Shown one piece after another: positions 1 through 9,074 of a stretch of 64,000 bases of DNA (the stretch's first letter is position 1; each line of letters opens with the position of its first letter). Made by a program: the position numbers and the translations under genes. Under the pieces are notes generated by a model, which was given only the letters and a program-made list of their open reading frames with translations, was not told the origin of the DNA and did no database searches. This DNA is from Rhodospirillaceae bacterium (GTDB lineage: Bacteria; Pseudomonadota; Alphaproteobacteria; Rhodospirillales; UBA2165): assembly GCA_947467145.1 (NCBI GenBank), contig CANIGJ010000004.1, positions 1 through 64,000 of the forward strand. The letters are read 5' to 3'.

Positions 1-1
1 C

Positions 2-646
2 GCAGAGCAAACCAGTCCTCTGCACGAAGCCGAGACGGAAATTCGCCATTTGCGCGACACCGTGGCGAAGCTGCGTGCCGAATTGGAACGCCAGAGCCAC
101 GAAAAGCAGGCCGCCGTCCAGAGCGCCGTGTCCGACGCCAGCCAGGAGCAGCAGCAACTTCGCGATACCGCGCGTAGCTTGCGCGACGCGCTGGAAAAGA
201 TCCAATTCGAGAATCGCGAATCCGTGCAGAAGGCGGTCGCCGATTCCTCGGGCGAGATTCAGCAGCTCCGCAATATGTCCCAAGCCTTGCGCGACCAGAT
301 CGAGAAGATGCGATTTGAGAAGCAAGAAGCCGTGCAGACGGCCGTGGTTGAGGTGAATACCGAAAACACGCAATTGCGCGCGACCGTGCAGCGGCTGCGC
401 GACGAGCTGGAAAAATTACGCTTCGACATGACCGAGGCCGTGCAACTGGTGCGCCAGGATTCGGCGCAGGAAATCGCGACCTTGCGCGACACCGCGCGCA
501 GCTTGCGTGACGAGCTTGAACGCGTGAAGTTCAATTACGCCGACGAACTGCAAGATAAAGACCGCAATTCACGTGAAGAGCTGTCGCATCTGCGCGGCAC
601 GATCGTGGCGCTCCGCCAGGAATTGGATCGTCCCCATGCCGAATAG
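2..646 (+). CDS. Coiled-coil repeat protein, 5' end outside window
   Basis: The reading frame is open from the first bases of the window, so the N-terminus lies upstream; the TTG at 50 is only an internal Leu. The visible 214 residues are entirely charged and helical, with no membrane segment and no recognisable enzyme domain. From residue 17 onward they form five complete 36-residue repeats, each starting with Leu-Arg and containing a second LR pair at repeat positions 8-9 and a Leu/Ile at 12, then a final partial repeat before the stop. This predicts a long rod or oligomerisation module. The stop codon overlaps the start of the downstream GAF/PAS adenylate cyclase by 11 bp, so the two are probably translated together and may act together. 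I do not recognise a named family, and the missing N-terminus could hold a functional domain. Confidence 0.8.
   Translation, partial: AEQTSPLHEAETEIRHLRDTVAKLRAELERQSHEKQAAVQSAVSDASQEQQQLRDTARSLRDALEKIQFENRESVQKAVADSSGEIQQLRNMSQALRDQIEKMRFEKQEAVQTAVVEVNTENTQLRATVQRLRDELEKLRFDMTEAVQLVRQDSAQEIATLRDTARSLRDELERVKFNYADELQDKDRNSREELSHLRGTIVALRQELDRPHAE
50..643 (+). repeat. Tandem 108-bp coding repeats (36 aa), five full plus one partial
   Basis: Units start at 50, 158, 266, 374 and 482, with a half unit from 590. The period is exactly 36 codons with no insertion or deletion between units. Repeat positions 1, 2, 8, 9 and 12 (L, R, L, R, L/I) and mostly 17 (F) and 23-24 (VQ) are conserved; DNA identity between units is lower than protein similarity, so the duplication is old and held by selection on the protein. 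Confidence 0.85.
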
Positions 647-3005
647 TCCGAACGACGGCGCACCTCTGGTGCAGAGAGAAGCAGTCCTGCCGCTGGAGCC
701 CGCCGTCACCACGCCTAAAGCGCGCAGGGCCAACGGCAACGGCGCGGCCAAATCCGCGCGCGGCGACGATATGCGCAAGCAGCTCCATCGCGCCGAATTG
801 CTGCTCGAAGTTTCGCGCTCGGCCGCGGGCTTCGAGACGCTCAGCGAAGTACTCGAAAAGGTCGTCGAGATCACGACCAAGGAAACCGGCGCCGAACGCG
901 GCACCCTGTTCTTGAACGATCCCGAAACGAGCGAGCTGTATTCGCGCGTCGCACAGGGCGAGTTGGTGCGCGAAATCCGCATCCTCAACGATTCCGGCAT
1001 CGCGGGCATTGTCTTCCAAAGCGGCGAAGGCCTCGTCATCCATGACGCCTACAGCGATGCGCGCTTCAACAGCAGCGTCGACAAACAAACCGGCTATGTG
1101 ACGCGCAACATCATCTGCGCGCCGATCCGCACCGTCGCCGGTCAGGTCATCGGCGTCGTCCAGGCGCTCAACAAGAACAAGGGCAAATTCGCCAAGGACG
1201 ATCTGGCGCTGCTCGAGGCCATGGCTTCGCAGGCCGCCGTCGCGCTGCAATCCATGCAGCAGGTCGAGCGTATGCGTAAATCGCGCCTGCAGGAGATGGA
1301 ATTCCTCAACGTCGTCTCCGACGTGACCAGCGAAATCGAACTCGACAAGTTGCTGGCCAAGGTCATGAGCGAAGCGACGCGCATGCTCAAGGCCGAGCGC
1401 TCGACCCTGTTCCTGAACGATGAAAAATCGAACGAGCTGTTTTCGCGCATCGCCATGGGCGCCGGCGTCAACGAAATCCGCCTGCCCAATCATCTGGGCA
1501 TCGCCGGCGCAGTGTTCACGTCGGGCACGACGATCAACATTCCGCACGCCTATGCCGATCTGCGCTTCAACCCGGCGTTCGACAAACAGACGGGCTATTT
1601 CACGCGCTCGATCCTGTGCGTACCGGTCACCAATAAAAGCGGCAAGGTCATCGGCGTCACCCAGATCCTGAACAAGCGCGGCGGCCCGTTCTCGCCGGAA
1701 GACGAGCAGCGCCTGAAAGCCTTCACCGCACAGGTGGCGATCGCACTCGAAAACGCCAAGCTGTTCGACGACGTTCAGAACATGAAGAACTACGCCGAAG
1801 GCATGCTGGAATCGATGTCGAACGCGGTCATCACGCTCGACGAAGACGGCAAGATCGCGACCTGCAATTCGGCCGGCTACCGCATCATGGGTGTGAAGCC
1901 CGCCGATATCATCGGCAAGATGGCGACCGACTATTTTATCGACGCCAACGCCTGGATCATGGAGAAGGTCAAATCCGTCCAGGAGACCCAGCAGTCCGAA
2001 GTGATGATGGACCGCCCGGTGTCGTTCAAGGGCGAGTCGCAATCGGTCAACGCGACCGTGCTGCCGTTGATCAGCGCTGAAAACAGCAAGACGCTCGGCA
2101 CCTTGATCATGGTCGAAGACATCTCCAGCGAAAAACGCATGAAGTCGACGATGTCGCGCTACATGGACCCGGCGCTGGCCGATCAGCTCATGAGCTCAGG
2201 CGACCTGCTGGGCGGCCGCGAGACGACGGCCACCGTGCTGTTCTCCGACGTGCGCGGCTTCACGACCCTGACCGAGGCCCTGGGCGCGCAGGGCACGGTG
2301 ACCCTGCTCAACGATTATTTCACCTTGATGGTCGATTGCATCGTCAAGGAAGGCGGCATGCTCGATAAATATATCGGCGATGCCGTGATGGCCGCCTTCG
2401 GCGTGCCGGTGGAGCATGACGACGACGAAGACCGCGCCGTGCGCTGCTCCATCAACATGCTCAAAACGCTGGATGTGTGGAACGAAGAACGCCAGGCCAA
2501 AGGCCAGCTTCCGGTCAAGATCGGCATCGGCCTCAATACCGACAGTATCGTGTCAGGCAATATCGGCTCGCCGACGCGCATGAACTACACCCTGATCGGC
2601 GACGGCGTGAATCTCGCCGCGCGCCTCGAAAGTGCGTGCAAGCAATACGCGGCCAAGCTGCTGATCAGCGAATACACCTTCAAGAAGCTCAAGGGCACCT
2701 ATCGCACGCGCGACATCGACGAAGTGATCGTCATCGGCAAGACCGAGCCGGTGCGGGTCTATGAGGTGCTGGATTATCACTCCGACGAGAGCTTCCCGAA
2801 CCTCATGGAGGTCGTCGGCCACTTCAAGGAAGGCCGTAAACACTTCAGTGCGGGCGGCTGGGACAAGGCGGCGGCTTCGTTCCGTCAGGCGCTGGCCGCG
2901 CATCCCATGGATAAGCTGTCCAACATCTATATCGAGCGCTGCGATTACATGAAGGCCAATCCGCCCGCCAATTGGGACGGCGTCTGGAAGCTCGAATCGA
3001 AGTAG
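636..3005 (+). CDS. GAF-GAF-PAS class III adenylate cyclase (CyaB1-like)
   Basis: A soluble 789-residue class III nucleotidyl cyclase, predicted to make cAMP from ATP. Domain order: GAF-1 (about 57-209), GAF-2 (about 229-374), PAS (about 387-497), catalytic domain (about 530-720) and a short helical tail. The two GAF domains are clear paralogues of each other; GAF-2 keeps an NK-x4-F-x3-DE signature like that of cyclic-nucleotide-binding GAF domains and GAF-1 keeps a partial version. Catalytic residues look complete: metal-binding D538 and D582, adenine-selecting K578 with T652, and N659 and R663. The architecture matches cyanobacterial CyaB1/CyaB2, in which cAMP binding to a GAF domain activates the enzyme; that feedback is an inference here. 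The ATG at 636 is chosen because it begins the conserved frame and overlaps the upstream stop; an upstream GTG at 573 is possible but lies inside the coiled-coil gene. The C-terminus ends in a PPxxWDGV tail shared with the CHASE2 cyclase at 4520. Confidence 0.93.
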   Translation: MPNSPNDGAPLVQREAVLPLEPAVTTPKARRANGNGAAKSARGDDMRKQLHRAELLLEVSRSAAGFETLSEVLEKVVEITTKETGAERGTLFLNDPETSELYSRVAQGELVREIRILNDSGIAGIVFQSGEGLVIHDAYSDARFNSSVDKQTGYVTRNIICAPIRTVAGQVIGVVQALNKNKGKFAKDDLALLEAMASQAAVALQSMQQVERMRKSRLQEMEFLNVVSDVTSEIELDKLLAKVMSEATRMLKAERSTLFLNDEKSNELFSRIAMGAGVNEIRLPNHLGIAGAVFTSGTTINIPHAYADLRFNPAFDKQTGYFTRSILCVPVTNKSGKVIGVTQILNKRGGPFSPEDEQRLKAFTAQVAIALENAKLFDDVQNMKNYAEGMLESMSNAVITLDEDGKIATCNSAGYRIMGVKPADIIGKMATDYFIDANAWIMEKVKSVQETQQSEVMMDRPVSFKGESQSVNATVLPLISAENSKTLGTLIMVEDISSEKRMKSTMSRYMDPALADQLMSSGDLLGGRETTATVLFSDVRGFTTLTEALGAQGTVTLLNDYFTLMVDCIVKEGGMLDKYIGDAVMAAFGVPVEHDDDEDRAVRCSINMLKTLDVWNEERQAKGQLPVKIGIGLNTDSIVSGNIGSPTRMNYTLIGDGVNLAARLESACKQYAAKLLISEYTFKKLKGTYRTRDIDEVIVIGKTEPVRVYEVLDYHSDESFPNLMEVVGHFKEGRKHFSAGGWDKAAASFRQALAAHPMDKLSNIYIERCDYMKANPPANWDGVWKLESK

Positions 3006-3145
3006 CAGACGATTCGGCTGGGACTCGCATCCCGTGAATATTCTGTGATCATCACCAATTCTTAAATCCACATATTGTATCCAGATGCGAATCGGCTGAA
3101 TTTGGCCACCGAGTCTCTGTGGCGATTCGCTCTGGGAAGGCGTTC

Positions 3146-4492
3146 GTGGATAGGCGCAAAAAAATCGGTGTTCTGATCGGTATTGGTGCGGTGCTGTGCG
3201 CACCTGTTTCTGCGTCCGCCGTCACGCTGGAAGAAGCGCTGTCGAGCCTGCTCGCCAACCACCCCAATATTCGTGCCGCCAGCAAAAACGTCGCCTCCGC
3301 GCGCGCCGGCATCGACAAAGCCGAAGCTGGCTTCCTGCCCAAGGTCAACGTACTGAGCGCGACCGGCCCGGAAATCATCGACAGTCCGGCCACCCGCGCC
3401 GAGGGCAAAGATTCCAATCTGCGCAAGACGACGGCGTCGGTGACCGTCACGCAGAACCTCTATAACGGCGGGGCCACCACGTCGGCCACCAAGCAGGCGC
3501 GCCTCAGCAAGGCCGCGCAGGAAGCTAAAGCCGACGACACCACCCAACAGATCCTGATGGAAGGCGTCAAAGCCTACATCGACGTGCTGCGCCAACTGCA
3601 ATTGGTCGAATTGGCCGCACAGAACGAAGAAACGATTCAGATCCAGCTCAACCTCGAAGACGAACGCGTCCAGAAAGGTTCAGGCATCGCGGTCGACGTA
3701 TTGCAGGCCAAGTCGCGCTTGCAGCTCTCCAAGGAACGCCGCGTGCGCTTCGAAGGCGCGCTCGAAGACGCCTTCACCCGCTACACCCAGGCCTTCAACG
3801 TGGCGCCGCAGATCGACAAGCTCAACGAGCCCATGCCGTCGTCCGATCTACTGCCCGATTCGCTGGAGGCCGCCATCAATGTGGCGCTGGCGGAAAACCC
3901 GCAGCTGCAACAGACCGATCGTCAGGTGGCCGTCGCGCGCGAAAAGAAAGCCGGCGCCAGCTTCGATCTGATGCCCAACATCGATGTCGTCGGCAAGATG
4001 GGGTATGAAAACGACAATTCCGCGACCGAAGGTACACGGCGCGATATGTCGGTCGTGCTGCAAGCGAACTGGGATCTGTTCAGCGGCTTCTCGTCACGCG
4101 CCAACGTGGCACAGGCGTCCTACGATTACGCGTCGTCGCGCGACACCTACGACTACACGATCCGCAAGACGGTCGAGAATGTCCGGCTGTCTTGGCAGAA
4201 ATTGAAAACGGCGCGCGAACGCCTGGCGTTGCTCGAAAACGCGGTCAATATCGCATCAGAAGTTTTCGAATCGCGCAAGAAACTGCGCACCGCGGGCAAG
4301 GAAACCGTCATCAACGTGCTCGATGCGGAAACCGAAATCTCCAACGCACGCATCAATTTCGCCACCGCGTCATTCGACGAACGCGAGGCGCTTTACGGCC
4401 TGCTGTTATCGATGGGTCGCCTTACCTTGCCGGAACTCGAAGTCTCGGCCGAAGGTGCGGGCGACGCGATCCCCGGCGATACGCTGCGCTAG
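3146..4492 (+). CDS. TolC-family outer membrane efflux/secretion channel
   Basis: A 448-residue TolC-like protein expected to form the trimeric outer membrane channel of a type I secretion or efflux pump. A positively charged N-terminus (DRRKK), a hydrophobic stretch and an A-x-A cleavage site near residue 21 form a signal peptide, followed by the family's usual opening (VTLEEAL...NHPNI). Two outer membrane efflux repeats with heptad-rich helices fill the rest, including the motif QNLYNGG in the first and WDLFSGF in the second. The GTG at 3146 is chosen over the GTG at 3119 because GGAAGG ends 5 nt before it and it gives a clean signal peptide. It lies between two cyclase genes and 2.6 kb before a type I secretion ABC/HlyD locus, for which it is the obvious outer membrane partner. 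Confidence 0.93.
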   Translation: MDRRKKIGVLIGIGAVLCAPVSASAVTLEEALSSLLANHPNIRAASKNVASARAGIDKAEAGFLPKVNVLSATGPEIIDSPATRAEGKDSNLRKTTASVTVTQNLYNGGATTSATKQARLSKAAQEAKADDTTQQILMEGVKAYIDVLRQLQLVELAAQNEETIQIQLNLEDERVQKGSGIAVDVLQAKSRLQLSKERRVRFEGALEDAFTRYTQAFNVAPQIDKLNEPMPSSDLLPDSLEAAINVALAENPQLQQTDRQVAVAREKKAGASFDLMPNIDVVGKMGYENDNSATEGTRRDMSVVLQANWDLFSGFSSRANVAQASYDYASSRDTYDYTIRKTVENVRLSWQKLKTARERLALLENAVNIASEVFESRKKLRTAGKETVINVLDAETEISNARINFATASFDEREALYGLLLSMGRLTLPELEVSAEGAGDAIPGDTLR

Positions 4493-4519
4493 GCAGCGAT
4501 ACGCCTCCGCCGATCCCGG

Positions 4520-6862
4520 CTACTTACTGGTCGCGATGAACACGCCATCCCAATCGGCCGGCGGCGGGTCGATCCGATAGGCAGCGATTCGTCCCTCGTA
4601 GAGATCGCACAGATATTCCATGTGGAACGGCTCGCCGATGACGCGCAGTTCCACGATGATCGCTTCGGCCTCATCGAACTTCTGCGAACGGTACGTGGTC
4701 ATCAGCCTGTCGACGGTTTCCTTCAGCTTGATGAAATCCGGGCGCTTGGCCATTTCCGGATCGCCCATCAGCGCATAGACGTGCAGGCCGACCTTCTTGC
4801 CCTTAACCTGAATGATGTCGAGTTCGATGGTCGCGAAATCCGGCACCCGCGCCCAGGTGTTCGGGCCCAGCACGATATCGACCCCGTAAGTCTTGGACTG
4901 GCCTTCGAGGCGCGAGCCGGTGTTGATCGTGTCGCCCAGCACCGAATAATCCATGCGCTGCGCCGTGCCCATATTGCCGACAACGGCATCGCCCGTATTG
5001 ATGCCGAGACCGACCTTAAGCGGCAGATGCGGACGTCCTTCGACCTTGGCTTCCTCTTCCAGGCGGGCATTCAGCGGCGCCATCTCGGCTACCATGCCGA
5101 GCGCCGAGATGCAGGCGTTGCGCGCATGATCGGGATCGTCGAGCGGCGCGTTCCAGAACGCCATGATGGCGTCGCCCATATATTTGTCGACCGTGCCCTT
5201 GTTGGCCAAAATCACGTTGGTGAGCGGCGTCAGCAGTTTATTGATGAGCGTCGTCAGGCCTTCGGCATCGAACAATTCCGAAATCCCCGTGAAGCCGCGC
5301 ACGTCGCAGAACAGCACCGACATGTCGCGCTTGGAGCCGCCGAGGCTGAGCAGGGTCGGATCTTCGACCACGCGCGCGACGACGGCGGGCGACATGTATT
5401 TGGAGAACGCATCGCGGGTCGCGCGGCGCTGCGATTCTTCGGATGCATAACTGGCATAGGTCAAAGTGACATAAAGGGTCAGGATGGCCGCGATACCGAA
5501 CGATGCATCGATCAGATAACGTTCCTGATCGAAGAAATACCACGACGTTCCGCCCGCGACCGCCACGACGGCCAGGAAGAACAGCAACGTCCATTTCGCA
5601 CCGATCCATGGCACCAGCACGATGATGACGAGGCCAGCCACCAAGATCAGCGTCATCTCGACGCTATTGGCGATATTGGGAACCGTCAGATACGAATTCG
5701 TCAGCACCGATTCGATGAGCTGAGCATGCACCTCGACTCCGGGAACCAATGCTTCCGTCGGAATCGTCTTGATATCCAGCAGGCCCACCGCGCTGGTACC
5801 GACGATGCCGATCTTTCCGGTGATCTTCGACTTATCGATGGTGCCGTTTAAAATATCTTTCGCCGACACGTACTTCTTTTTGTCGGATACGCTGAAATAC
5901 GGCCACATGATGCCGTTCTTGTCGGTCTGCGGCCGGACGTTGGGAGCAATGGCGACATCTTTGATACCTGCGATATCACCCAAGACGGTCACGCCGGTCC
6001 GCCCCAGCGCCACCCGCATCAACTCGATCGAAAAGGATGGATAAAGCTTGTCGTTATATGCGTAGACGCTCGGAACGCGACGCACGATACCGTCATTTTC
6101 GGGATCCGTGTTGAGCAACCCAAAGCCAGCGGCCGAGGCTTCCAGTTCCGGCACGTTGCGCAACAATCCTTGCACCGGCTTCACCCAACGCCGAACCGGC
6201 GGCGCGCCCTTTTCCTGGCGTTCAAACGCGAACGACGGCAGCGGTTTGCGGGTTGAATAATCCTTGGGCGTATTGATCACCGATTGGCCGATAACGACCT
6301 TGCGCGCCTGACGGATGACGTCACCGAAAATGGCGTCGTTCGACGGCAGCTTTTCCAGCTTGGCCTTCATCTCGTCATCGAGGCCGACGACGCTGTTGAC
6401 GATGCTGGACGGATTCATCCGGTCGGGTTCGGAGAAGATAACGTCGAATCCAACCGTGGTGATGCCCATATTGAAAAGATTCGCGATCATCTGGGCGATG
6501 ATATTGCGCGGCCACGGCCATTGGCCGATCGCATCCAGGCTCGCATCATCAAGGTCGATGATGACGACCGGGCTGTTGTCCATCAACGGACGCGGCTTGA
6601 TGTTTTGATAGGCGTCGAAAACCTTGAGCCGGAAATTCTGCAGAAACGCCGGATCGTCATACCGCAGCCAGACGAAGGCCGCGAGCATGAGCAAGGCGAT
6701 CCAGCGCGCCTTGCCGACACGAAAGCGGCGACGGGGTTTGCGGGTTTTGGCCTGGGCCTTGGCCTCGGGGGACAGGCCGAGGTCCTTGCGGCGCCATGGC
6801 AGCGAGAAACGGCCGAAAACGCCGGGCGACGGCGCGACCGCTGTGGCCCCCGTGGTGCTCAT
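4520..6862 (-). CDS. CHASE2-domain membrane adenylate cyclase
   Basis: A 780-residue membrane-bound class III cyclase. A basic cytoplasmic N-terminus leads into one membrane helix (about 53-68), an extracytoplasmic CHASE2 sensor domain (about 70-395, with the typical IDLDDASL and WPWPR motifs), three membrane helices (about 400-470) and a cytoplasmic catalytic domain (about 500-700). Catalytic positions are present: D520 and D564 for metals, K560 for adenine, S640 in the second specificity position, N647 and R651. It therefore probably couples a periplasmic signal to cAMP production. The tail contains PPPADWDGV, like the cyclase at 636. It converges on the TolC gene with 27 bp between stops, so it is not in that operon. 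A run of AGGGG sits just before the ATG. Confidence 0.94.
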   Translation of the reverse strand: MSTTGATAVAPSPGVFGRFSLPWRRKDLGLSPEAKAQAKTRKPRRRFRVGKARWIALLMLAAFVWLRYDDPAFLQNFRLKVFDAYQNIKPRPLMDNSPVVIIDLDDASLDAIGQWPWPRNIIAQMIANLFNMGITTVGFDVIFSEPDRMNPSSIVNSVVGLDDEMKAKLEKLPSNDAIFGDVIRQARKVVIGQSVINTPKDYSTRKPLPSFAFERQEKGAPPVRRWVKPVQGLLRNVPELEASAAGFGLLNTDPENDGIVRRVPSVYAYNDKLYPSFSIELMRVALGRTGVTVLGDIAGIKDVAIAPNVRPQTDKNGIMWPYFSVSDKKKYVSAKDILNGTIDKSKITGKIGIVGTSAVGLLDIKTIPTEALVPGVEVHAQLIESVLTNSYLTVPNIANSVEMTLILVAGLVIIVLVPWIGAKWTLLFFLAVVAVAGGTSWYFFDQERYLIDASFGIAAILTLYVTLTYASYASEESQRRATRDAFSKYMSPAVVARVVEDPTLLSLGGSKRDMSVLFCDVRGFTGISELFDAEGLTTLINKLLTPLTNVILANKGTVDKYMGDAIMAFWNAPLDDPDHARNACISALGMVAEMAPLNARLEEEAKVEGRPHLPLKVGLGINTGDAVVGNMGTAQRMDYSVLGDTINTGSRLEGQSKTYGVDIVLGPNTWARVPDFATIELDIIQVKGKKVGLHVYALMGDPEMAKRPDFIKLKETVDRLMTTYRSQKFDEAEAIIVELRVIGEPFHMEYLCDLYEGRIAAYRIDPPPADWDGVFIATSK

Positions 6863-7030
6863 ACCCCTACCCCTGACTTAGCCCCAGCATGGCGAAATTC
6901 CGCCATAATCTCGCGGTACTAGAACCCGCGACCGGCGGGAGCGTCAAGGTGAAAAGGGTGAACCCCGCGCACCGGGTGGCGCGCGCCACATTGGGACCTG
7001 GAAATACGTGAATTCTCGGGAATATCCGGC

Positions 7031-7070
7031 GGTTAACTGGATTATAATCGTTCAACTGGTTAATACTAAT
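7031..7070 (+). promoter_or_regulatory. Candidate promoter/operator before the secretion locus
   Basis: In the 283-bp gap between the divergent CHASE2 cyclase and the ABC transporter gene lies a short AT-rich patch in otherwise GC-rich DNA. It has a perfect TATAAT at 7043-7048 and a direct repeat AACTGG at 7035-7040 and 7054-7059, 19 bp apart. No convincing -35 box is placed correctly, so the promoter call is tentative. The rest of the gap shows no open frame worth calling. Confidence 0.3.
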
Positions 7071-7145
7071 AGACGTGGGACGATACACCGGCGTTTATAG
7101 CGCCGGCCTGGGTCGTTTTCTGGGGCATCTGAGGATTTTTTACAC

Positions 7146-9065
7146 ATGGCGGAACCCCAACCCGACAAGAGTTGGCTGAAGCCCTTTTTGACGCCGTTGC
7201 GGCCCATTTTTTACGAAATGCTGGCGATGTCGGTGTTCATCAACCTGATTGCGTTGGTGGTGCCGATCTTCTCGATGCAGGTCTATGACCGCGTCATCGG
7301 CAAATCCGGCCTATCGACCCTCTGGGGTCTGGTGATCGGCGTCGCCCTCATCCTCATTTTCGACTACGTGATGAAGACATCGCGTTCGCGCATCATGCAG
7401 CGTGTGGCGCTGCGCGTCGATGTCGAGGTCGGCCGTAAGCTGTTCGACAAGATCACGTCGCTGCCGCTCAACGTGCTCGAAGGCAAATCGTAGGGCTATT
7501 GGCAGGCGCTGTTCCGCGACGTGGACCTGATCCGCAGCACACTCTCGGGCCCGCCCGCCGTTCTGCTCGCCGATCTGCCCTTCACTATCATCTTCTTCAT
7601 CGTGATGTACGTTATCGCCAAGCCGCTGGTCCCGGTCCTCATCGTCGTATGGACTTTGTACGTCGTGATCGCCTGGCGTTCGTTGGCGGTCATGAGCGGC
7701 GCCAATCGCGGCGAGCGCAAATCGAGCGAAACGCGCGATCTGCTGGTCGCGGAAATGATCAACGGCCGCACCACGATCAAGGCGCTCGGCCTCGAACGCT
7801 CGATGCGGCCGATCTGGATCGAAGCGCACGCCGATAACATCGAAAAGTCGTCGTTTCGCGGCAATAAGACCGATACCTATTCCAATGCGGGCGCAGCACT
7901 TTCGGTGATCACGACCGTCGCCATGACCACGGTCGGCGCGCTCGCGATCATCAACCAGGAACTGACGATGGGCGCGATGGTCGCGACCAACATGCTGAGC
8001 GGCCGCCTCTTGGGCCCGCTCAATCAACTCGTCGGCACCTGGCGCACCTATGCCAACTTCCTGCAGGCGGTCGGCCGGCTCGGCTCCGTGTTCGGTCAGG
8101 CGTCCGATCGCATGACGACCGAGATCGAGATGGACCGCCCGAAAGGCGAGATCGTCGTCGAAGACGTCGTCTACAGCTATGGCGAAAAAGGCCCGAACGT
8201 CGTCGACGGCGTGAAGGTCGGCATTCGCCCCGGCGGCCTGACCGCCATCGTCGGCCGCAATGGCTGCGGCAAGACGACGCTGATCAAGATGATCCAGGGG
8301 CTTTATAAACCGACGTCGGGCCGCATCCTGCTCGACGGCGCCGACATCGCGCAATTCAGCCGCGCCCAGATCGTCAGCTGGGTCGGGTATGTGCCGCAGG
8401 AAACCGTGCTGTTCGCCGGCACCATCCGCGACAACATCGCCTATGGCCAGCAGGGCGCATCGGACGAACAGCTCATCAAGGCGGCCGAAGCCGCCGGCGT
8501 GCACCGGTTCATCATCGACCTTCCCGACGGCTACAGCACCGAGATCGGCGAAGCCGGCCAGCGCCTGTCGGGCGGGCAACGCCAGCGCATCGCGATCGCG
8601 CGCGCCCTCGTTTCCAATCCGCCGGTCCTGCTGATGGATGAGCCGTCCGGTCACCTCGACCGTCAGGCTGAAGAAGAACTGCGCACCACCCTGAAGGAAC
8701 TGGCCAAGGACCACACCGTCATCTTGGTCACCCATTCGCCGATGCTGCTGCAAGGATGCGACAACCTGATCGCCCTCGATCGCGGCAAGATCGCGCTCGC
8801 CGGCCCCGCGAAAGACATCCTGCCCCGTCTGTTCGGCGGCGCCCGACCACCCGTACCACCCGGTGCGCAACCTGCTGCTGGTGCGCCTGTACCTGGCGCG
8901 GCACCCGCCGCCGCGCCAGCCGCATCACCGACGGCTGCCGGCCCCGGCCCGCAACCCGTTCCGGCCGGACAACCGCAACCACAGGCGACGACAGCGCCCG
9001 CGCCTCAACCGCAAGCCGCTCCCGCGACCCAGCCGCGGCCCGCGGCCGCCGCGCCGCAGGCTTAG
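7146..9065 (+). pseudogene. Type I secretion ABC transporter with in-frame amber stop
   Basis: The 640-codon frame encodes a permease-ATPase fusion of the type I secretion exporter family (PrtD/LapB-like, without an N-terminal peptidase domain). Six membrane helices fill residues about 20-300, then an ATPase domain with Walker A GRNGCGKTT at 370-378, signature LSGGQRQ at 474, Walker B ending in DEPSGHLD and a VTHS switch. An Ala/Pro/Gln-rich tail of about 80 residues follows, which is unusual for the family. Codon 116 (7491-7493) is TAG, but the next codons in the same frame continue the conserved membrane domain (GYWQALFRDVDLI), so a single nonsense change splits one gene. The first part would yield a useless 115-residue fragment; a restart at 7521 would lack the first membrane helices. 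Either a recent pseudogene or a sequencing error; the neighbouring damaged hlyD favours decay. Confidence 0.85.
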
Positions 9066-9074
9066 GACGCACCG

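Noticed and set aside
50..589. CRISPR or satellite array
   Set aside because: The 108-bp repeats are in-frame coding units that vary at DNA level and have no spacers.
531..2042. A 503-codon open frame antisense to the GAF-GAF cyclase
   Set aside because: The plus strand has complete GAF and cyclase motifs; the antisense product resembles nothing.
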